64,000 bases of DNA from assembly GCA_046757465.1 (NCBI GenBank), contig JBHHYH010000001.1:1-64000 (forward strand). The letters are read 5' to 3'. Position 1 is the first letter of the stretch, and every line of letters starts with the position of its first letter. Shown in pieces: positions 52,757-62,351 of this stretch. This DNA comes from Scalindua_A sp046757465 (lineage in GTDB: Bacteria > Planctomycetota > Brocadiia > Brocadiales > Scalinduaceae). Below the pieces are notes generated by a model that was given only the letters and a program-made list of their open reading frames with translations, did no database searches and was not told the DNA's origin. Position numbers and translations under genes: made by a program.

Positions 52757-54349
52757 ATGGTTGATGGGATAAAAATCTTATTTGTAGATGACGAACCCAA
52801 AATATGTCAATTAATTAAAGAATTGTTCAAACAAGAAGGTTATCAGACAGATACAAGTTTGTCAGGCATTGAAGCGCTACAGATGATGAAGAAATATAAT
52901 TATCAAATGTTGATAACTGATCTGAAGATGCCAGGGATTGATGGTTTGGAATTGATTAGAAGAGCCAAAAGGGAGCAACTAGGAATCAGCACTATAATGG
53001 TTACTGGTTATGCAACTATAGAGACCGCTGTTCAATCACTTAAACATGGAGTGGATGACTATATAACCAAACCCTTTAATATTTTTGAGTTGAAAAAGGC
53101 AGTAAAGCGAACCTTATATAGCCATCAGATTACAAAGGAAAATAAACAACTTTTATATGATTTAAAGAAAACAAATATTGAGCTCGATTTTTATAAACAA
53201 CAATTAACTCAAAAGATTCAAGCAACTAGTAAGCATCTAAAGGATGCCAATAGAGAGCTTGTTCGAAGAATAAGGGAACTGAACGCAATAAATGAGATTA
53301 GTAAAGCAACTACATCTGTCCTGGATATCGATGAACTTCTAAAGCTATGCTTGGAAAAAATCAATGAAAAGTTAAAGGTAAATCAAAGTTCAATCATGTT
53401 GTTTGATGAAAAAAAGAATGAGCTAATAGTTAAGGCATGTCAGGGTTACAGATGCAACGAAGTTTTAGGTAAAACTCAAAAGATAGGCGAGGGTATTGCA
53501 GGGCGTGTTGCGAAAGAAAAAAAACCAATCTTGGTTAAGAATAGTGATGATAATGGGTTTAGAAGAGATGAAAAATTTGATTATGTAACAAAATCATATA
53601 TTTCTGCACCTTTGGTTTCAGGTAAAAGACTTCTCGGAGTAATAAACATCACAGACAAGATGTCAAGAGAAAGTTTTTCTGAGACGGACTTTAATTTCCT
53701 TTGTATTATGGCGGGCCAGGTAAGCATTGCGTTAGAAAACATAAGACTTTACGAGACAATAGAAGAAAATTGTTTTAACACGGTTCGATCTTTGGCTAAT
53801 CTTCTTGAGGCAAAAGACCGTTATACAAGAGGTCATTCGCAAAGAGTATCTGAATACGCAGCCTCCATCTCAGATGTGATAGGAGTATCTCCTAAGAAAA
53901 AAGACAGACTACATCATGCAGCACTACTACATGACATAGGCAAAATAGGTATATCCGAACTCATACTTAACAAACCCGGCAAATTGAACGAATCTGAATT
54001 TGATGTAATAAAATCCCATCCAATTATGGGTGAAGAAATAATAGAACCTTTAGATTTTCTCAAGGAGGCAAGTCTCCATATAAGAGGTCATCATGAGAGT
54101 TTTGATGGTAGTGGATATCCGGATAAATTAGGTGGAGAAGATATACCACTTCTAACTAAAATAATGACTGTAGCGGATGCGTTCGATGCAATGACCTCTG
54201 TAAGGGCGTTTCGCCCTCCTAAAAGCGTAAAGGATGCAATATCCGAACTCAACAGAGTATCTGGAAAACAATTTGACCCAGAATTAGTAAATGCCTTTAT
54301 GTCTTGCGAAGCAGTGAAGTTAAATTCAGATTTAAAATCTTTTTCATAA
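52757..54349 (+). CDS. REC-GAF-HD-GYP response regulator (c-di-GMP phosphodiesterase)
   Basis: A 530-residue protein: REC (1-120; DDE at 11-13, D55, KPFN), coiled-coil linker (about 130-180), GAF (about 190-330) and HD-GYP (about 345-510). The HD-GYP motifs are complete: HDIGKIG, HPIMG, HHESFDGSGYPD and TVADAFDAMT. Such enzymes hydrolyse cyclic di-GMP, lowering its level. Its location inside the peptidoglycan/division cluster suggests a link between c-di-GMP signalling and wall synthesis or division, but this is inference from position. Confidence 0.9.
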   Translation: MVDGIKILFVDDEPKICQLIKELFKQEGYQTDTSLSGIEALQMMKKYNYQMLITDLKMPGIDGLELIRRAKREQLGISTIMVTGYATIETAVQSLKHGVDDYITKPFNIFELKKAVKRTLYSHQITKENKQLLYDLKKTNIELDFYKQQLTQKIQATSKHLKDANRELVRRIRELNAINEISKATTSVLDIDELLKLCLEKINEKLKVNQSSIMLFDEKKNELIVKACQGYRCNEVLGKTQKIGEGIAGRVAKEKKPILVKNSDDNGFRRDEKFDYVTKSYISAPLVSGKRLLGVINITDKMSRESFSETDFNFLCIMAGQVSIALENIRLYETIEENCFNTVRSLANLLEAKDRYTRGHSQRVSEYAASISDVIGVSPKKKDRLHHAALLHDIGKIGISELILNKPGKLNESEFDVIKSHPIMGEEIIEPLDFLKEASLHIRGHHESFDGSGYPDKLGGEDIPLLTKIMTVADAFDAMTSVRAFRPPKSVKDAISELNRVSGKQFDPELVNAFMSCEAVKLNSDLKSFS

Positions 54350-54585
54350 AAATGGATACATAGATTATTATTATATCTGAGATGATTGTAGAAAGTTAAA
54401 CATTTTTTTCTTCTACATAGGATTATAACGTCTACCGTAATACATACATGGGATCTAATACAGTATTAGTGTTATCTTTCTAACCAAGATAGATGCACAG
54501 AGAGTGCAGAAAAAATAATAAAAAACCAATAAAAAAATTTTGGTACGATCTGCAATTCTCTGTGCATCCAATAATTTGAGGGACT

Positions 54586-55560
54586 ATGTCCGATAAAAAA
54601 AACATCGCGGTGTTAATGGGTGGAATATCTGCCGAGAGAGAGATTTCACTTCAGTCAGGTAAAGCTGTTGCAAATGCCCTGAGGGAGACCAATAGTAATA
54701 TTATCGAGATAATTGTTAAAGATGAAAGAGTTGATGAACTTGACAATTATGAAATCGATGTAGCATTCATAGCCCTTCATGGACGTTTTGGCGAGGATGG
54801 TGGTATTCAGAAAATTCTGGAATCAAAGGGTATTCCATATACTGGCTCTGGTGTTCATGCGAGCAAACTTGCAATGAACAAACTCAAATCTAAGAATATA
54901 TTTAAAAGGAACAATATACCAACCCCAGATTATCTTACAGTGTCAGCTGTACAGAGTATTACTGAGATCATCAAAAAAGTTGAAAGATTAAAATTGCCTG
55001 TTGTTACGAAGGCCATAAGTAATGGTTCCAGCGTTGGAATATCTATAATAAAAGAATATGACGAATTACAAAATGGAATAAATTATGCAGGATCGTTTGA
55101 CAAAGAAGTTCTTATTGAAAAATATATTGAAGGCAGAGAATTGACCGTTGGTATCCTTAACAGTACACCTCTACCTGTTATCGAAATAAAACCTGCATTA
55201 AAGTTTTATGACTATGATTCAAAGTATAAAGACAAGGGAACTCAGTATATAATCCTGAAAGCCAGTGATGTATCATCTGAAGAATCTTTGTACCATTCTG
55301 TCTATACCAGTACACAAGAACTAGCAATTCGTACACATAATAGCCTTGGTTGCCTTGGTATCTCGAGAGTAGATATGATCTTAGGCAAAGACGGTCAAAT
55401 ATACGTCCTTGAAGTTAATACAATTCCTGGATTTACAGAAAGAAGTTTATTACCAAAGGCCGCCAGAGCAGTAAATATTGGCTTTACCGAATTATGTAAT
55501 ATGGTCATTGCTACTGCATTTAAACCTACCTATGAAGATACTCATATTGTGTGTCCTTGA
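54586..55560 (+). CDS. ddl: D-alanine:D-alanine ligase
   Basis: A 324-residue ATP-grasp ligase. MGGISAEREISLQSG at the N-terminus, FIALHGRFGEDGGIQ (about 65-79), KAISNGSSVGI, EKYIEGRELTVG, and LEVNTIPGFTERSL with metal-binding residues near the C-terminus. It supplies D-Ala-D-Ala to MurF. It lies 236 bases after the HD-GYP gene, which leaves room for its own promoter. Confidence 0.96.
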   Translation: MSDKKNIAVLMGGISAEREISLQSGKAVANALRETNSNIIEIIVKDERVDELDNYEIDVAFIALHGRFGEDGGIQKILESKGIPYTGSGVHASKLAMNKLKSKNIFKRNNIPTPDYLTVSAVQSITEIIKKVERLKLPVVTKAISNGSSVGISIIKEYDELQNGINYAGSFDKEVLIEKYIEGRELTVGILNSTPLPVIEIKPALKFYDYDSKYKDKGTQYIILKASDVSSEESLYHSVYTSTQELAIRTHNSLGCLGISRVDMILGKDGQIYVLEVNTIPGFTERSLLPKAARAVNIGFTELCNMVIATAFKPTYEDTHIVCP

Positions 55561-55676
55561 TTAGTGGTCGTAAGGGTTTTGAATACTAACCCCATAACCA
55601 ATCATCAGATTTATTGAGCGGGTACAGGTAAAATTTTACACAGCTGTAAATTAAGACCGTAGTTCACGAAAAGAAA

Positions 55677-56600
55677 ATGATAGAAATATTCAAGTATTAT
55701 TACAGTAAAGTTGCAGATAAAGTAAGGGAAAGTATTGATGAATTAAGACCGTATCTTGAGAAGACGCAGAAAATAACCTTATCCTTTTCTTTCTGGTTGG
55801 CGCTTGTAATTGTTGCGGTCTTGGCTATTATGTGGTTGGGTAAATCTACATGGAAGTATTTAACAAATCGAAGTACATTTATAGTAAGCCCCGTAACATT
55901 TTCGTTTGATACGCCAGACTGGGCAACTGATAGACTCATCAATGAGATAAAGAATATCCCAGGGTTAAAAAGAGAATACAATATATTCGAAAAAGACTTA
56001 ACAAAAAAGATTGCTGAAGTGTATGAAAATAGTCCACTTATCTATAGGGTTTACTATATTGAAAGAGAACTGCCTAACATGATAAATTTAAAATTTGAAT
56101 TAGGCAGGCCAATAGCCATTGTTAAAAGGAAAGGGAAGGAGTACTTAGTAGACAAAGATTGTGTAAGACTTCCAGATGAATTTTATGAATATCCTGAAAG
56201 AGGTGAAAATCCGGTTTATGTAATTTGTAGCAGGTTTTCAAGGGTTCCTGAATACGGCGAAAAATGGGAAGACAGGTCAATCGAGGAAGGTGTAAATCTT
56301 TTAAATTATCTAAAATATAACGGTATAGATAAGCTTTTAGAAATTGCTACCATAGACGTTTCAAATGTGGCCAGAAGGTTGAAAAGTGGTAAGAGTGACA
56401 TAATCTTATATACAGAAAATGGAACAATGATAAAGTGGGGATGTCCACCATCATGCGAAAGGCCTAACGAACTGTCAAATTATGAAAAGCTTCAAAACTT
56501 ACTGAGTGTTGCAAAAGAAGAAGGAATTACTCTGGCCAACATGGAATATGTAGATGTGAGGTGGAAAGTTCCTTTAGGCAAACGCATGAACGTACAATAA
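55677..56600 (+). CDS. ftsQ: FtsQ/DivIB-like division protein
   Basis: A 307-residue bitopic protein: cytoplasmic segment (1-33), one membrane helix (about 34-55, FWLALVIVAVLAIMW) and a periplasmic part with a POTRA-like stretch. The order and topology fit FtsQ, which bridges FtsL/FtsB and the septal synthases. Sequence conservation is low, as usual. It is the last dcw gene here: instead of ftsA and ftsZ, a convergent minus-strand gene follows about 100 bases later. Confidence 0.7.
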   Translation: MIEIFKYYYSKVADKVRESIDELRPYLEKTQKITLSFSFWLALVIVAVLAIMWLGKSTWKYLTNRSTFIVSPVTFSFDTPDWATDRLINEIKNIPGLKREYNIFEKDLTKKIAEVYENSPLIYRVYYIERELPNMINLKFELGRPIAIVKRKGKEYLVDKDCVRLPDEFYEYPERGENPVYVICSRFSRVPEYGEKWEDRSIEEGVNLLNYLKYNGIDKLLEIATIDVSNVARRLKSGKSDIILYTENGTMIKWGCPPSCERPNELSNYEKLQNLLSVAKEEGITLANMEYVDVRWKVPLGKRMNVQ

Positions 56601-56697
56601 AGGACATACTCAAACATGTTGTAGGAAAGTGTTCTTTAAAGCCAGATGCAGGAAGTGTTATATTATGGAGCAAGATGCATAAGAGAGGTGATACCTA

Positions 56698-57144
56698 TTA
56701 TTTCTTCCCAAAAATATTCCAATCATACGTAAGATCAAAATTTCCATCGAATTTGAATTTATCATCATATTCCACTTTAAAATCATAAAGATTGTCAAAA
56801 TCTTCCAATGAATCTGTCTCGGTTTTGCCCATTAATCCACTTTCAACCAAATTAAAAACTATTTCCCCAAAATCTCTACTTTTAGTTATACCCCATTGTT
56901 CGAAGATTATCCTTGCCATGAAACCGAATTTTTTCGAAGCGTATTGCTTAATTCCTTCTGAAAGTTCCTGCCCAGTAACATGACGTTCTTCCTCCCTTGA
57001 GCTATTATATTTTTTACCGAGTTTAGAAGCAGTAAAATCAAGAGATTCAAAGATAAATTGGTATGCATGTATTGAAAATCGATTATCTTTCTTGGTAATC
57101 TCTTGAAGTTTTTTCCAGGTATCAAACACAGTTTTTTTGCCCAC
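56698..57144 (-). CDS. Minf_1886 family protein
   Basis: A 148-residue protein with the family's characteristic centre, ERHVTGQELSEGIKQYA (about 53-69), FGFMARIIFEQWGI, and DFGEIVFNLVESGLMGKTETD. The family is mainly found in Planctomycetes, Verrucomicrobia and relatives; its function is unknown and no catalytic motif is evident. Its presence is one of the better taxonomic markers in the window. Located between ftsQ (convergent) and metG (same strand). Confidence 0.85.
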   Translation of the reverse strand: MGKKTVFDTWKKLQEITKKDNRFSIHAYQFIFESLDFTASKLGKKYNSSREEERHVTGQELSEGIKQYASKKFGFMARIIFEQWGITKSRDFGEIVFNLVESGLMGKTETDSLEDFDNLYDFKVEYDDKFKFDGNFDLTYDWNIFGKK

Positions 57145-57195
57145 TTTATTTCCTCTACACTATCAGGTTATGGAATTTGTTGCAATTAATGTTTA

Positions 57196-58737
57196 CTAAG
57201 TAATTGTAGAGTATTCAACCTTAGGGAAGATAGGTTTTCCCTTATGCACTTTTATTCCAGATTTCATACCACCCCATGTAGTTCCACATTCAATGGACTT
57301 CTCATTAGCAGATAATCCTAGCTGTTTTTGCATCTCAATAGCTGTGTCTGGCATAAACGGTGATATAAATAACGAAATTATTCTAATGGATTCGGCCAGG
57401 GTATATAGAACTTCATTAAGCTCATCTCTTGTAGTATGCTCTTTTGCCAATACCCAAGGTTTTGATATTTCTACATATTTGTTAACTAACCCAATATATT
57501 CCCAGATTGCCTCTAATGCTCGGCTAAATTGTAAATCACACATTGCAAGCTCGACTTCGTCATTAAGAGTTTTAGATTTTTTAATAAGTTCTTGACCATC
57601 TGTTGATACGTTTTTAACTTCTGGGACAATTCCGTTACAATACTTTTCGATCATAGTTAACGTTCTATGAAGAAGATTTCCCAAATCATTTCCCAGGTCA
57701 CAATTGATTCTATTTACAAGGGCATTGTATGAAAAATTTCCATCCAGTCCAAATGGTACTTCTCTAAGCAAAAAGTATCTATAAGTATCTACACTGTATG
57801 TATCTGTTATCTCAACAGGATCTATTGCATTCCCTAAAGATTTCGATATCTTTTGTCCTTCCAATGTCCACCAACCATGGGCGTATATTTGATAAGGTGG
57901 TTCTATTCCTAACGACATCAACATTGCTGGCCACACGATACCATGAAACCATAGAATTTCCTTGCCCATTATTTGGACATTGGCTGGCCAATATTTCTTT
58001 AGTCTTTTTGATCCGTCATAATATCCTAGGGCTGTTATATAATTAAAAAGTGCATCAACCCATACATAAATTGTGTGTTTTTTATCCATTGGTACTGGGA
58101 TACCCCATTCAACTGCGGCCCTGCTCACACTAATGTCGTCTATGCCCGCTACTAACCTTCTGTGCAATTCATTTCGTCTAGATTCTGGTCTGACAAAATC
58201 AGGATGTTCTTCGAAATGCTTTAAGAGTGAATCTTGATATTTTGATAACCTAAAAAAAAAATTTTTCTCTTTTAGCCTTTCGACAGAACGATCACATTCT
58301 GGACAGTTGCCTGAAGACAATTGTGGTGCTGTCCAGAAACTTTCACAGGGTATACAATACCAACCTTCATACTCTCCTAAATAGATATCACCATTTTCAT
58401 ATATTTTTTTAAATATGTCTTCTACTTGTCTGACATGTTTATCCTCTGTGGTTCTAATAAAGTCATCGTTTGAGACATTAAGAACTTTCCACAGATTTTT
58501 AAATCTTTCTACCATTCGATCTGCCAGTTCAATGGGCTTTTCGTTGTTTGCCTGGGCAGCTTTCTGTATTTTTTGGCCATGTTCATCTGTTCCCGTCAAA
58601 AAGAATACATCGTAACCCCTCATTCTCTTATATCTAGCTAAGGCGTCTGCGGCTATGGTAGTGTATGAATGTCCTATGTGCGGTATATCATTTACATAAT
58701 AAATTGGGGTAGTAATGTAAAACGTATTTCTATTCAC
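57196..58737 (-). CDS. metG: Methionyl-tRNA synthetase
   Basis: A 513-residue class I synthetase. NTFYITTPIYYVNDIPHIGHSY holds the HIGH motif; a zinc knuckle is visible as CIPCESFW...CPECDRS (about 125-150); KISKSLGN is the KMSKS motif (about 305). It lacks the C-terminal tRNA-binding (EMAP-like) extension. I chose GTG 58737 (MNRNTFYITT), overlapping the ricT stop by 8 bases; ATG 58761 adds eight residues within ricT and is less likely. Confidence 0.95.
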   Translation of the reverse strand: MNRNTFYITTPIYYVNDIPHIGHSYTTIAADALARYKRMRGYDVFFLTGTDEHGQKIQKAAQANNEKPIELADRMVERFKNLWKVLNVSNDDFIRTTEDKHVRQVEDIFKKIYENGDIYLGEYEGWYCIPCESFWTAPQLSSGNCPECDRSVERLKEKNFFFRLSKYQDSLLKHFEEHPDFVRPESRRNELHRRLVAGIDDISVSRAAVEWGIPVPMDKKHTIYVWVDALFNYITALGYYDGSKRLKKYWPANVQIMGKEILWFHGIVWPAMLMSLGIEPPYQIYAHGWWTLEGQKISKSLGNAIDPVEITDTYSVDTYRYFLLREVPFGLDGNFSYNALVNRINCDLGNDLGNLLHRTLTMIEKYCNGIVPEVKNVSTDGQELIKKSKTLNDEVELAMCDLQFSRALEAIWEYIGLVNKYVEISKPWVLAKEHTTRDELNEVLYTLAESIRIISLFISPFMPDTAIEMQKQLGLSANEKSIECGTTWGGMKSGIKVHKGKPIFPKVEYSTIT

Positions 58738-59593
58738 ACCTATGCCCACAATTCGATCCACATTCTTTTCCGATGTTCGTGCGTGTTTCGTTTACTTTTT
58801 CCAAAATCTCGCCTTTTAATACAACAATTAATTTTTTATCCTTTGTTTCCATAGTTACTTTTTGTTGTAAGATATCATAATCCACAACCTCGCCTACACC
58901 TTTAGTGGTCATGATTAATGTTCCTTTCTTAGGAAGATAGTGTTTTAGTTCTTCATAGGCATTATCCTCGTATCTAAGGCAGCACATTAGTCTACCGCAT
59001 CTGCCCGATATCTTTGATGGATCAAGTGTCGCTTTTTGATTCTTGGCCATCTTCATTGTAACTGGTTCTAGATCTTTTAGAAATGTCCTACAACAAAGTT
59101 CCCTGCCACAGTGTTCGTATTCGGCGAGTAATCTGGCTTCATCTCGAACACCGATTTGTTTCATTTCAATCCTGGACTTATATTCCTTTGCCAAATCTTT
59201 AACCAGTTCTCGAAAATCAACCCTTCCTTTAGCAAGGAAATAGAATATTATTTTTTTACTTCCAAAAAGATGTTCAACGCTGGCAAGTTTCATGGGTAAA
59301 TTATGTTCTTTTATTTTCTTTTGACAAAGGCTGAATTCTGATGGGATTATCTCTTCTTCGATTTCTTTCTGTTTTTTCTTGTCTTCTTCTGTAACCTTGT
59401 ATAGAACTTCTCCCATATTCTGCACAACTGTTTTATCATCTATTTCTTGTGGTTGTGAAACAACTTCACCCAGCTCCACACCACGAGAAGAACGTATAAC
59501 TACCTTGTCGCCTTTTCTCAGAGTGGGAGTAGGAGTGTAAACGTTTTCTATATTCCTCAAAATACCATATCTTATTGTTACCTGGTGTTGCAT
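58730..59593 (-). CDS. ricT: RicT / YaaT-like PSP1-domain protein
   Basis: A 287-residue PSP1 C-terminal-domain protein related to RicT (YaaT). The cysteine arrangement is HCGRELCC...GRCGRLMCCLRYE (about 158-203), which in Bacillus contributes to iron-sulfur binding in the RicAFT complex. RicAFT stimulates RNA processing by RNase Y. RicA and RicF are not adjacent, as is common. Overlaps metG, so translational coupling is probable. Confidence 0.88.
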   Translation of the reverse strand: MQHQVTIRYGILRNIENVYTPTPTLRKGDKVVIRSSRGVELGEVVSQPQEIDDKTVVQNMGEVLYKVTEEDKKKQKEIEEEIIPSEFSLCQKKIKEHNLPMKLASVEHLFGSKKIIFYFLAKGRVDFRELVKDLAKEYKSRIEMKQIGVRDEARLLAEYEHCGRELCCRTFLKDLEPVTMKMAKNQKATLDPSKISGRCGRLMCCLRYEDNAYEELKHYLPKKGTLIMTTKGVGEVVDYDILQQKVTMETKDKKLIVVLKGEILEKVNETRTNIGKECGSNCGHRCE

Positions 59594-59805
59594 AAATATT
59601 TCCTAACCTTTATGATAATATAGAATTAGCACGAGATTAACATAAAGATATATGATTGTCAAGCGTATCTATATCACCTATTCTTCGAATATGTGGGAGG
59701 TTTTGGAGGTGATGCTTATGCAAAGAAATAATAGAGGATATCTTGTGTTAGATTTTTAAATGTTTAGGAATTGTAAACGTTTAGTAAAGATTTATAAAAT
59801 GAAGA

Positions 59806-60183
59806 CTATTTCTTAATCACAAAAAAAGTTAACGCCATAAGTTGAAAAACTACAGCAAGAAGTAAAAAAGAGTGTACGTCTCCATCCCTATTAATGTAGG
59901 CAAATATTAATGAGCCGAAAGTGAAACACTGCGCTACAGCCGCGATAATGTTTAGCCATGAACCCGATTCATATGTTAATACTCTTGCAATATTTTTGAT
60001 TTCGTTAAGAATAGATTCAGAGAGAAAGTTTTGCTCGTTAAATCCCGTATCTTTTTTCTTACTAAGAAGATTAGAGCATTCCTGGCAAATTGTCTGGCCG
60101 TAGCGTTCTGTTGTTAGCCCAGATTCAAAATCTTTTTGGGAAATACTTCTTTTGCATAGACCACAAAGTCGGATTTCTGGCAT
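59806..60183 (-). CDS. Zinc-knuckle membrane protein (125 aa)
   Basis: N-terminal CGLCKRS...ICQECSNLL (residues 7-40) is a CxxC pair followed by another CxxC, a plausible zinc knuckle. It is followed by a helical linker and two membrane helices (about 75-95 and 105-122). Located 11 bases after the NtrC-type regulator on the same strand, likely the last gene of that operon. No family recognised. Several other small zinc-ribbon membrane proteins are present in this window. Confidence 0.6.
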   Translation of the reverse strand: MPEIRLCGLCKRSISQKDFESGLTTERYGQTICQECSNLLSKKKDTGFNEQNFLSESILNEIKNIARVLTYESGSWLNIIAAVAQCFTFGSLIFAYINRDGDVHSFLLLAVVFQLMALTFFVIKK

Positions 60184-60194
60184 AGTTATTGTTC

Positions 60195-61553
60195 TTATTT
60201 CAAGCCGTATCTATCTAGTTTTCTGTAAAGAGTCCGTTCACCAATTCCTAGTATTTTTGCTGTTTCTCCTCTATTTCCACCTGCATAGGCCAGTGTGTTT
60301 TTTATTACTTCTTTTTCCATTTCATCCAGTGACAACCCAACAGGAAAAACAGGCCCTGGCAAGGCTGTTTTATTGTTCTTATATATGTGTTCAGGGATAT
60401 CGTTAATGTCAAGAAAGTCATTCTGGCCAATAACAATCATACTTTCGATACAATTCTTAAGTTCTCTAATATTTCCAGGCCAGGTGTATCGGAAGAGTAT
60501 CTTTCTTGTTTCAGGAGTTATCCCCTTAGTTTTCTTACCATGTTTTTTTGAAAATTCTTGAATGAAAACGTCAGTCAACAAAAAAATGTCATCTTGCCTC
60601 TCTCTTAAAGGTGGTAGTCTAAGGCAAATAACATTAAATCTAAAATATAAATCTTCCCTAAATATACCATCCTTCACTAACTCTCCCAAATCTTTATTTG
60701 TGGCGGCGATTATTCTTACGTCTATCTTTATGGACTCATTGCTACCGACACGCGTAATCCTTCCATCATCAATTACTCTTAATAGTTTTACCTGAGTTGA
60801 AAGTGGCATATCTCCAATTTCATCCAGAAACAAGGTGCCATTATTTGCATATTCAAATTTCCCTTTTCTTTGGTATAAAGCCCCTGTAAAAGCCCCTTTT
60901 TCATGCCCAAACAATTCGCTTTCAAGGAGGGCTTCTGAAATTGCAGCGGAATTTAAGGCTACAAAAGGGTTGTTCTTACGTGAACCATTGTAATGTATTG
61001 CTCTAGCTATTAACTCTTTACCAGTACCGCTTTCGCCTACTATTAATACTGTTGCTGTAGTTGAAGAAATTTGTTTAAGTATATTAAATATTCTATGCAT
61101 TTGTTGGCTATTGCCTATAATACCTGCGAATCCAAACTTTTCTTCAAGTTGTTTGTGCAATTCTATATTGTTTCTTACTAGATTTTGTTTCTCAACAACT
61201 TTATCAACTACTGTTCTCAGCTGTTTTATGTTTATAGGTTTTAAAAGATATGTTGACGCTCCCTTCTGCATTGCAGCAACTGCATTTTCAACAGTACCAT
61301 AGCCAGTTATTAAGATAACTTCTGACTCTGGCGATTTCTCCTTTGTTTCCTTTAGGATTTGCATTCCATCTATCTCATGCATAATAAGGTCGGTAATTAC
61401 CACGTCAATTCTATCTTTTCTAATTATATCAAGCCCTTCACTCCCGTTTATGACGGTAGTGCATTTATATCCTATGTTTCTCAGGCTTTCCGCTATAGCT
61501 TCGGCCTGGTCTTTTTCATCATCGATTATCAGAATATTTGCTTCTCGTATCAT
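60195..61553 (-). CDS. NtrC-type sigma-54-dependent response regulator
   Basis: A 452-residue regulator. REC domain (1-125, DDE at 11-13, phosphorylation D55), AAA+ ATPase with GESGTGKE Walker A (about 168), GAFTGA loop (about 213) contacting sigma-54, LFLDEIGD Walker B, and a C-terminal Fis-type helix-turn-helix (GETAKILGIGERTLYRKLDRYG). It activates sigma-54 promoters when phosphorylated. Its start overlaps the upstream kinase gene stop by four bases, giving a clear cognate pair. Confidence 0.95.
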   Translation of the reverse strand: MIREANILIIDDEKDQAEAIAESLRNIGYKCTTVINGSEGLDIIRKDRIDVVITDLIMHEIDGMQILKETKEKSPESEVILITGYGTVENAVAAMQKGASTYLLKPINIKQLRTVVDKVVEKQNLVRNNIELHKQLEEKFGFAGIIGNSQQMHRIFNILKQISSTTATVLIVGESGTGKELIARAIHYNGSRKNNPFVALNSAAISEALLESELFGHEKGAFTGALYQRKGKFEYANNGTLFLDEIGDMPLSTQVKLLRVIDDGRITRVGSNESIKIDVRIIAATNKDLGELVKDGIFREDLYFRFNVICLRLPPLRERQDDIFLLTDVFIQEFSKKHGKKTKGITPETRKILFRYTWPGNIRELKNCIESMIVIGQNDFLDINDIPEHIYKNNKTALPGPVFPVGLSLDEMEKEVIKNTLAYAGGNRGETAKILGIGERTLYRKLDRYGLK

Positions 61554-62260
61554 GATATTTTGTTGTTTATAGGTATCTTTATTAAAAAGCTGCTTCCCTT
61601 GCCAGACTCACTACGAACATTAATCGTGCCCTTGTGATCTTCAATAATTCTCTTGGTAGTGGGTAATCCAAGACCTGTACCCGTTTCTTTTGTTGAATAG
61701 TAAACTTGAAATATTTTATCCATTTTATCATGTGGGATTCCAATCCCTGTGTCTGTAATATCTATAAGGATATATTCTCCGTTCTTATTGGTTCGCACTA
61801 TAAGTTCTCCACCTTTTGGCATTGCTTGTTGTGCATTAAGGATTATGTTTAATAAAGCCTGTTTTATTACATTGCGATCCAGATAACAATTTGGCAATTT
61901 TTCATCAAAACTTTTAAGTATTCTAATAGATTTTTGTATAACTTCGGGAGCTATGAAATCAAGCACACTGTCAATAATTTCATTGATATCACATTCCTCA
62001 AAATGAAGTTTATATTTTTTTGCGAACCGTAAGAAATCACTGAGTATATTTTCCAATCTACAAACTTCTTTCTGTAACAACTGGACTTTTCTTGATATTT
62101 TTAAGTCTTTTTCTAGGTTGTGCTTTTGCAAATCCTCCCTGAGCAATTGTAAATTTACACTTAATGTATTTAAAGGGTTCTTTATTTCATGTACTAAACC
62201 AGCAGCTATTGTATTAAGGTGGTTTAGTTTATCGGAGTCCAAATTGCTTTTTCCTGACAT
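61550..62260 (-). CDS. Cytoplasmic histidine kinase, partner of the NtrC-type regulator
   Basis: A 236-residue kinase with only HisKA (AAGLVHEIKNPLNTLS, His near residue 24) and HATPase_c (LLNIILNAQQAMPKGG, DTGIGIP, GTGLGLPTTKRII). No transmembrane or PAS sensor is visible, so it resembles NtrB-like or scaffold-fed kinases, the input coming from a partner. Overlap with the regulator gene predicts equal expression. Preceded by the cold-shock gene on the same strand, about 90 bases away, with a terminator between. Confidence 0.9.
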   Translation of the reverse strand: MSGKSNLDSDKLNHLNTIAAGLVHEIKNPLNTLSVNLQLLREDLQKHNLEKDLKISRKVQLLQKEVCRLENILSDFLRFAKKYKLHFEECDINEIIDSVLDFIAPEVIQKSIRILKSFDEKLPNCYLDRNVIKQALLNIILNAQQAMPKGGELIVRTNKNGEYILIDITDTGIGIPHDKMDKIFQVYYSTKETGTGLGLPTTKRIIEDHKGTINVRSESGKGSSFLIKIPINNKIS

Positions 62261-62284
62261 GGTTCAAATTCTGAATATACACAT

Positions 62285-62334
62285 TAAAAAAATAAGCCAG
62301 GAAGCAAAGTACATTTATCTACTTTCCTGGCTTA
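62285..62334 (-). terminator. Rho-independent terminator of the cold-shock gene (minus strand)
   Basis: On the minus strand AAGCCAGGAAAGTA pairs with TACTTTGCTTCCTGGCTT (two-base bulge), followed by ATTTTTTTA. It separates the csp gene from the kinase-regulator pair. Confidence 0.8.
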
Positions 62335-62351
62335 TATGTAAATATAAAGGT

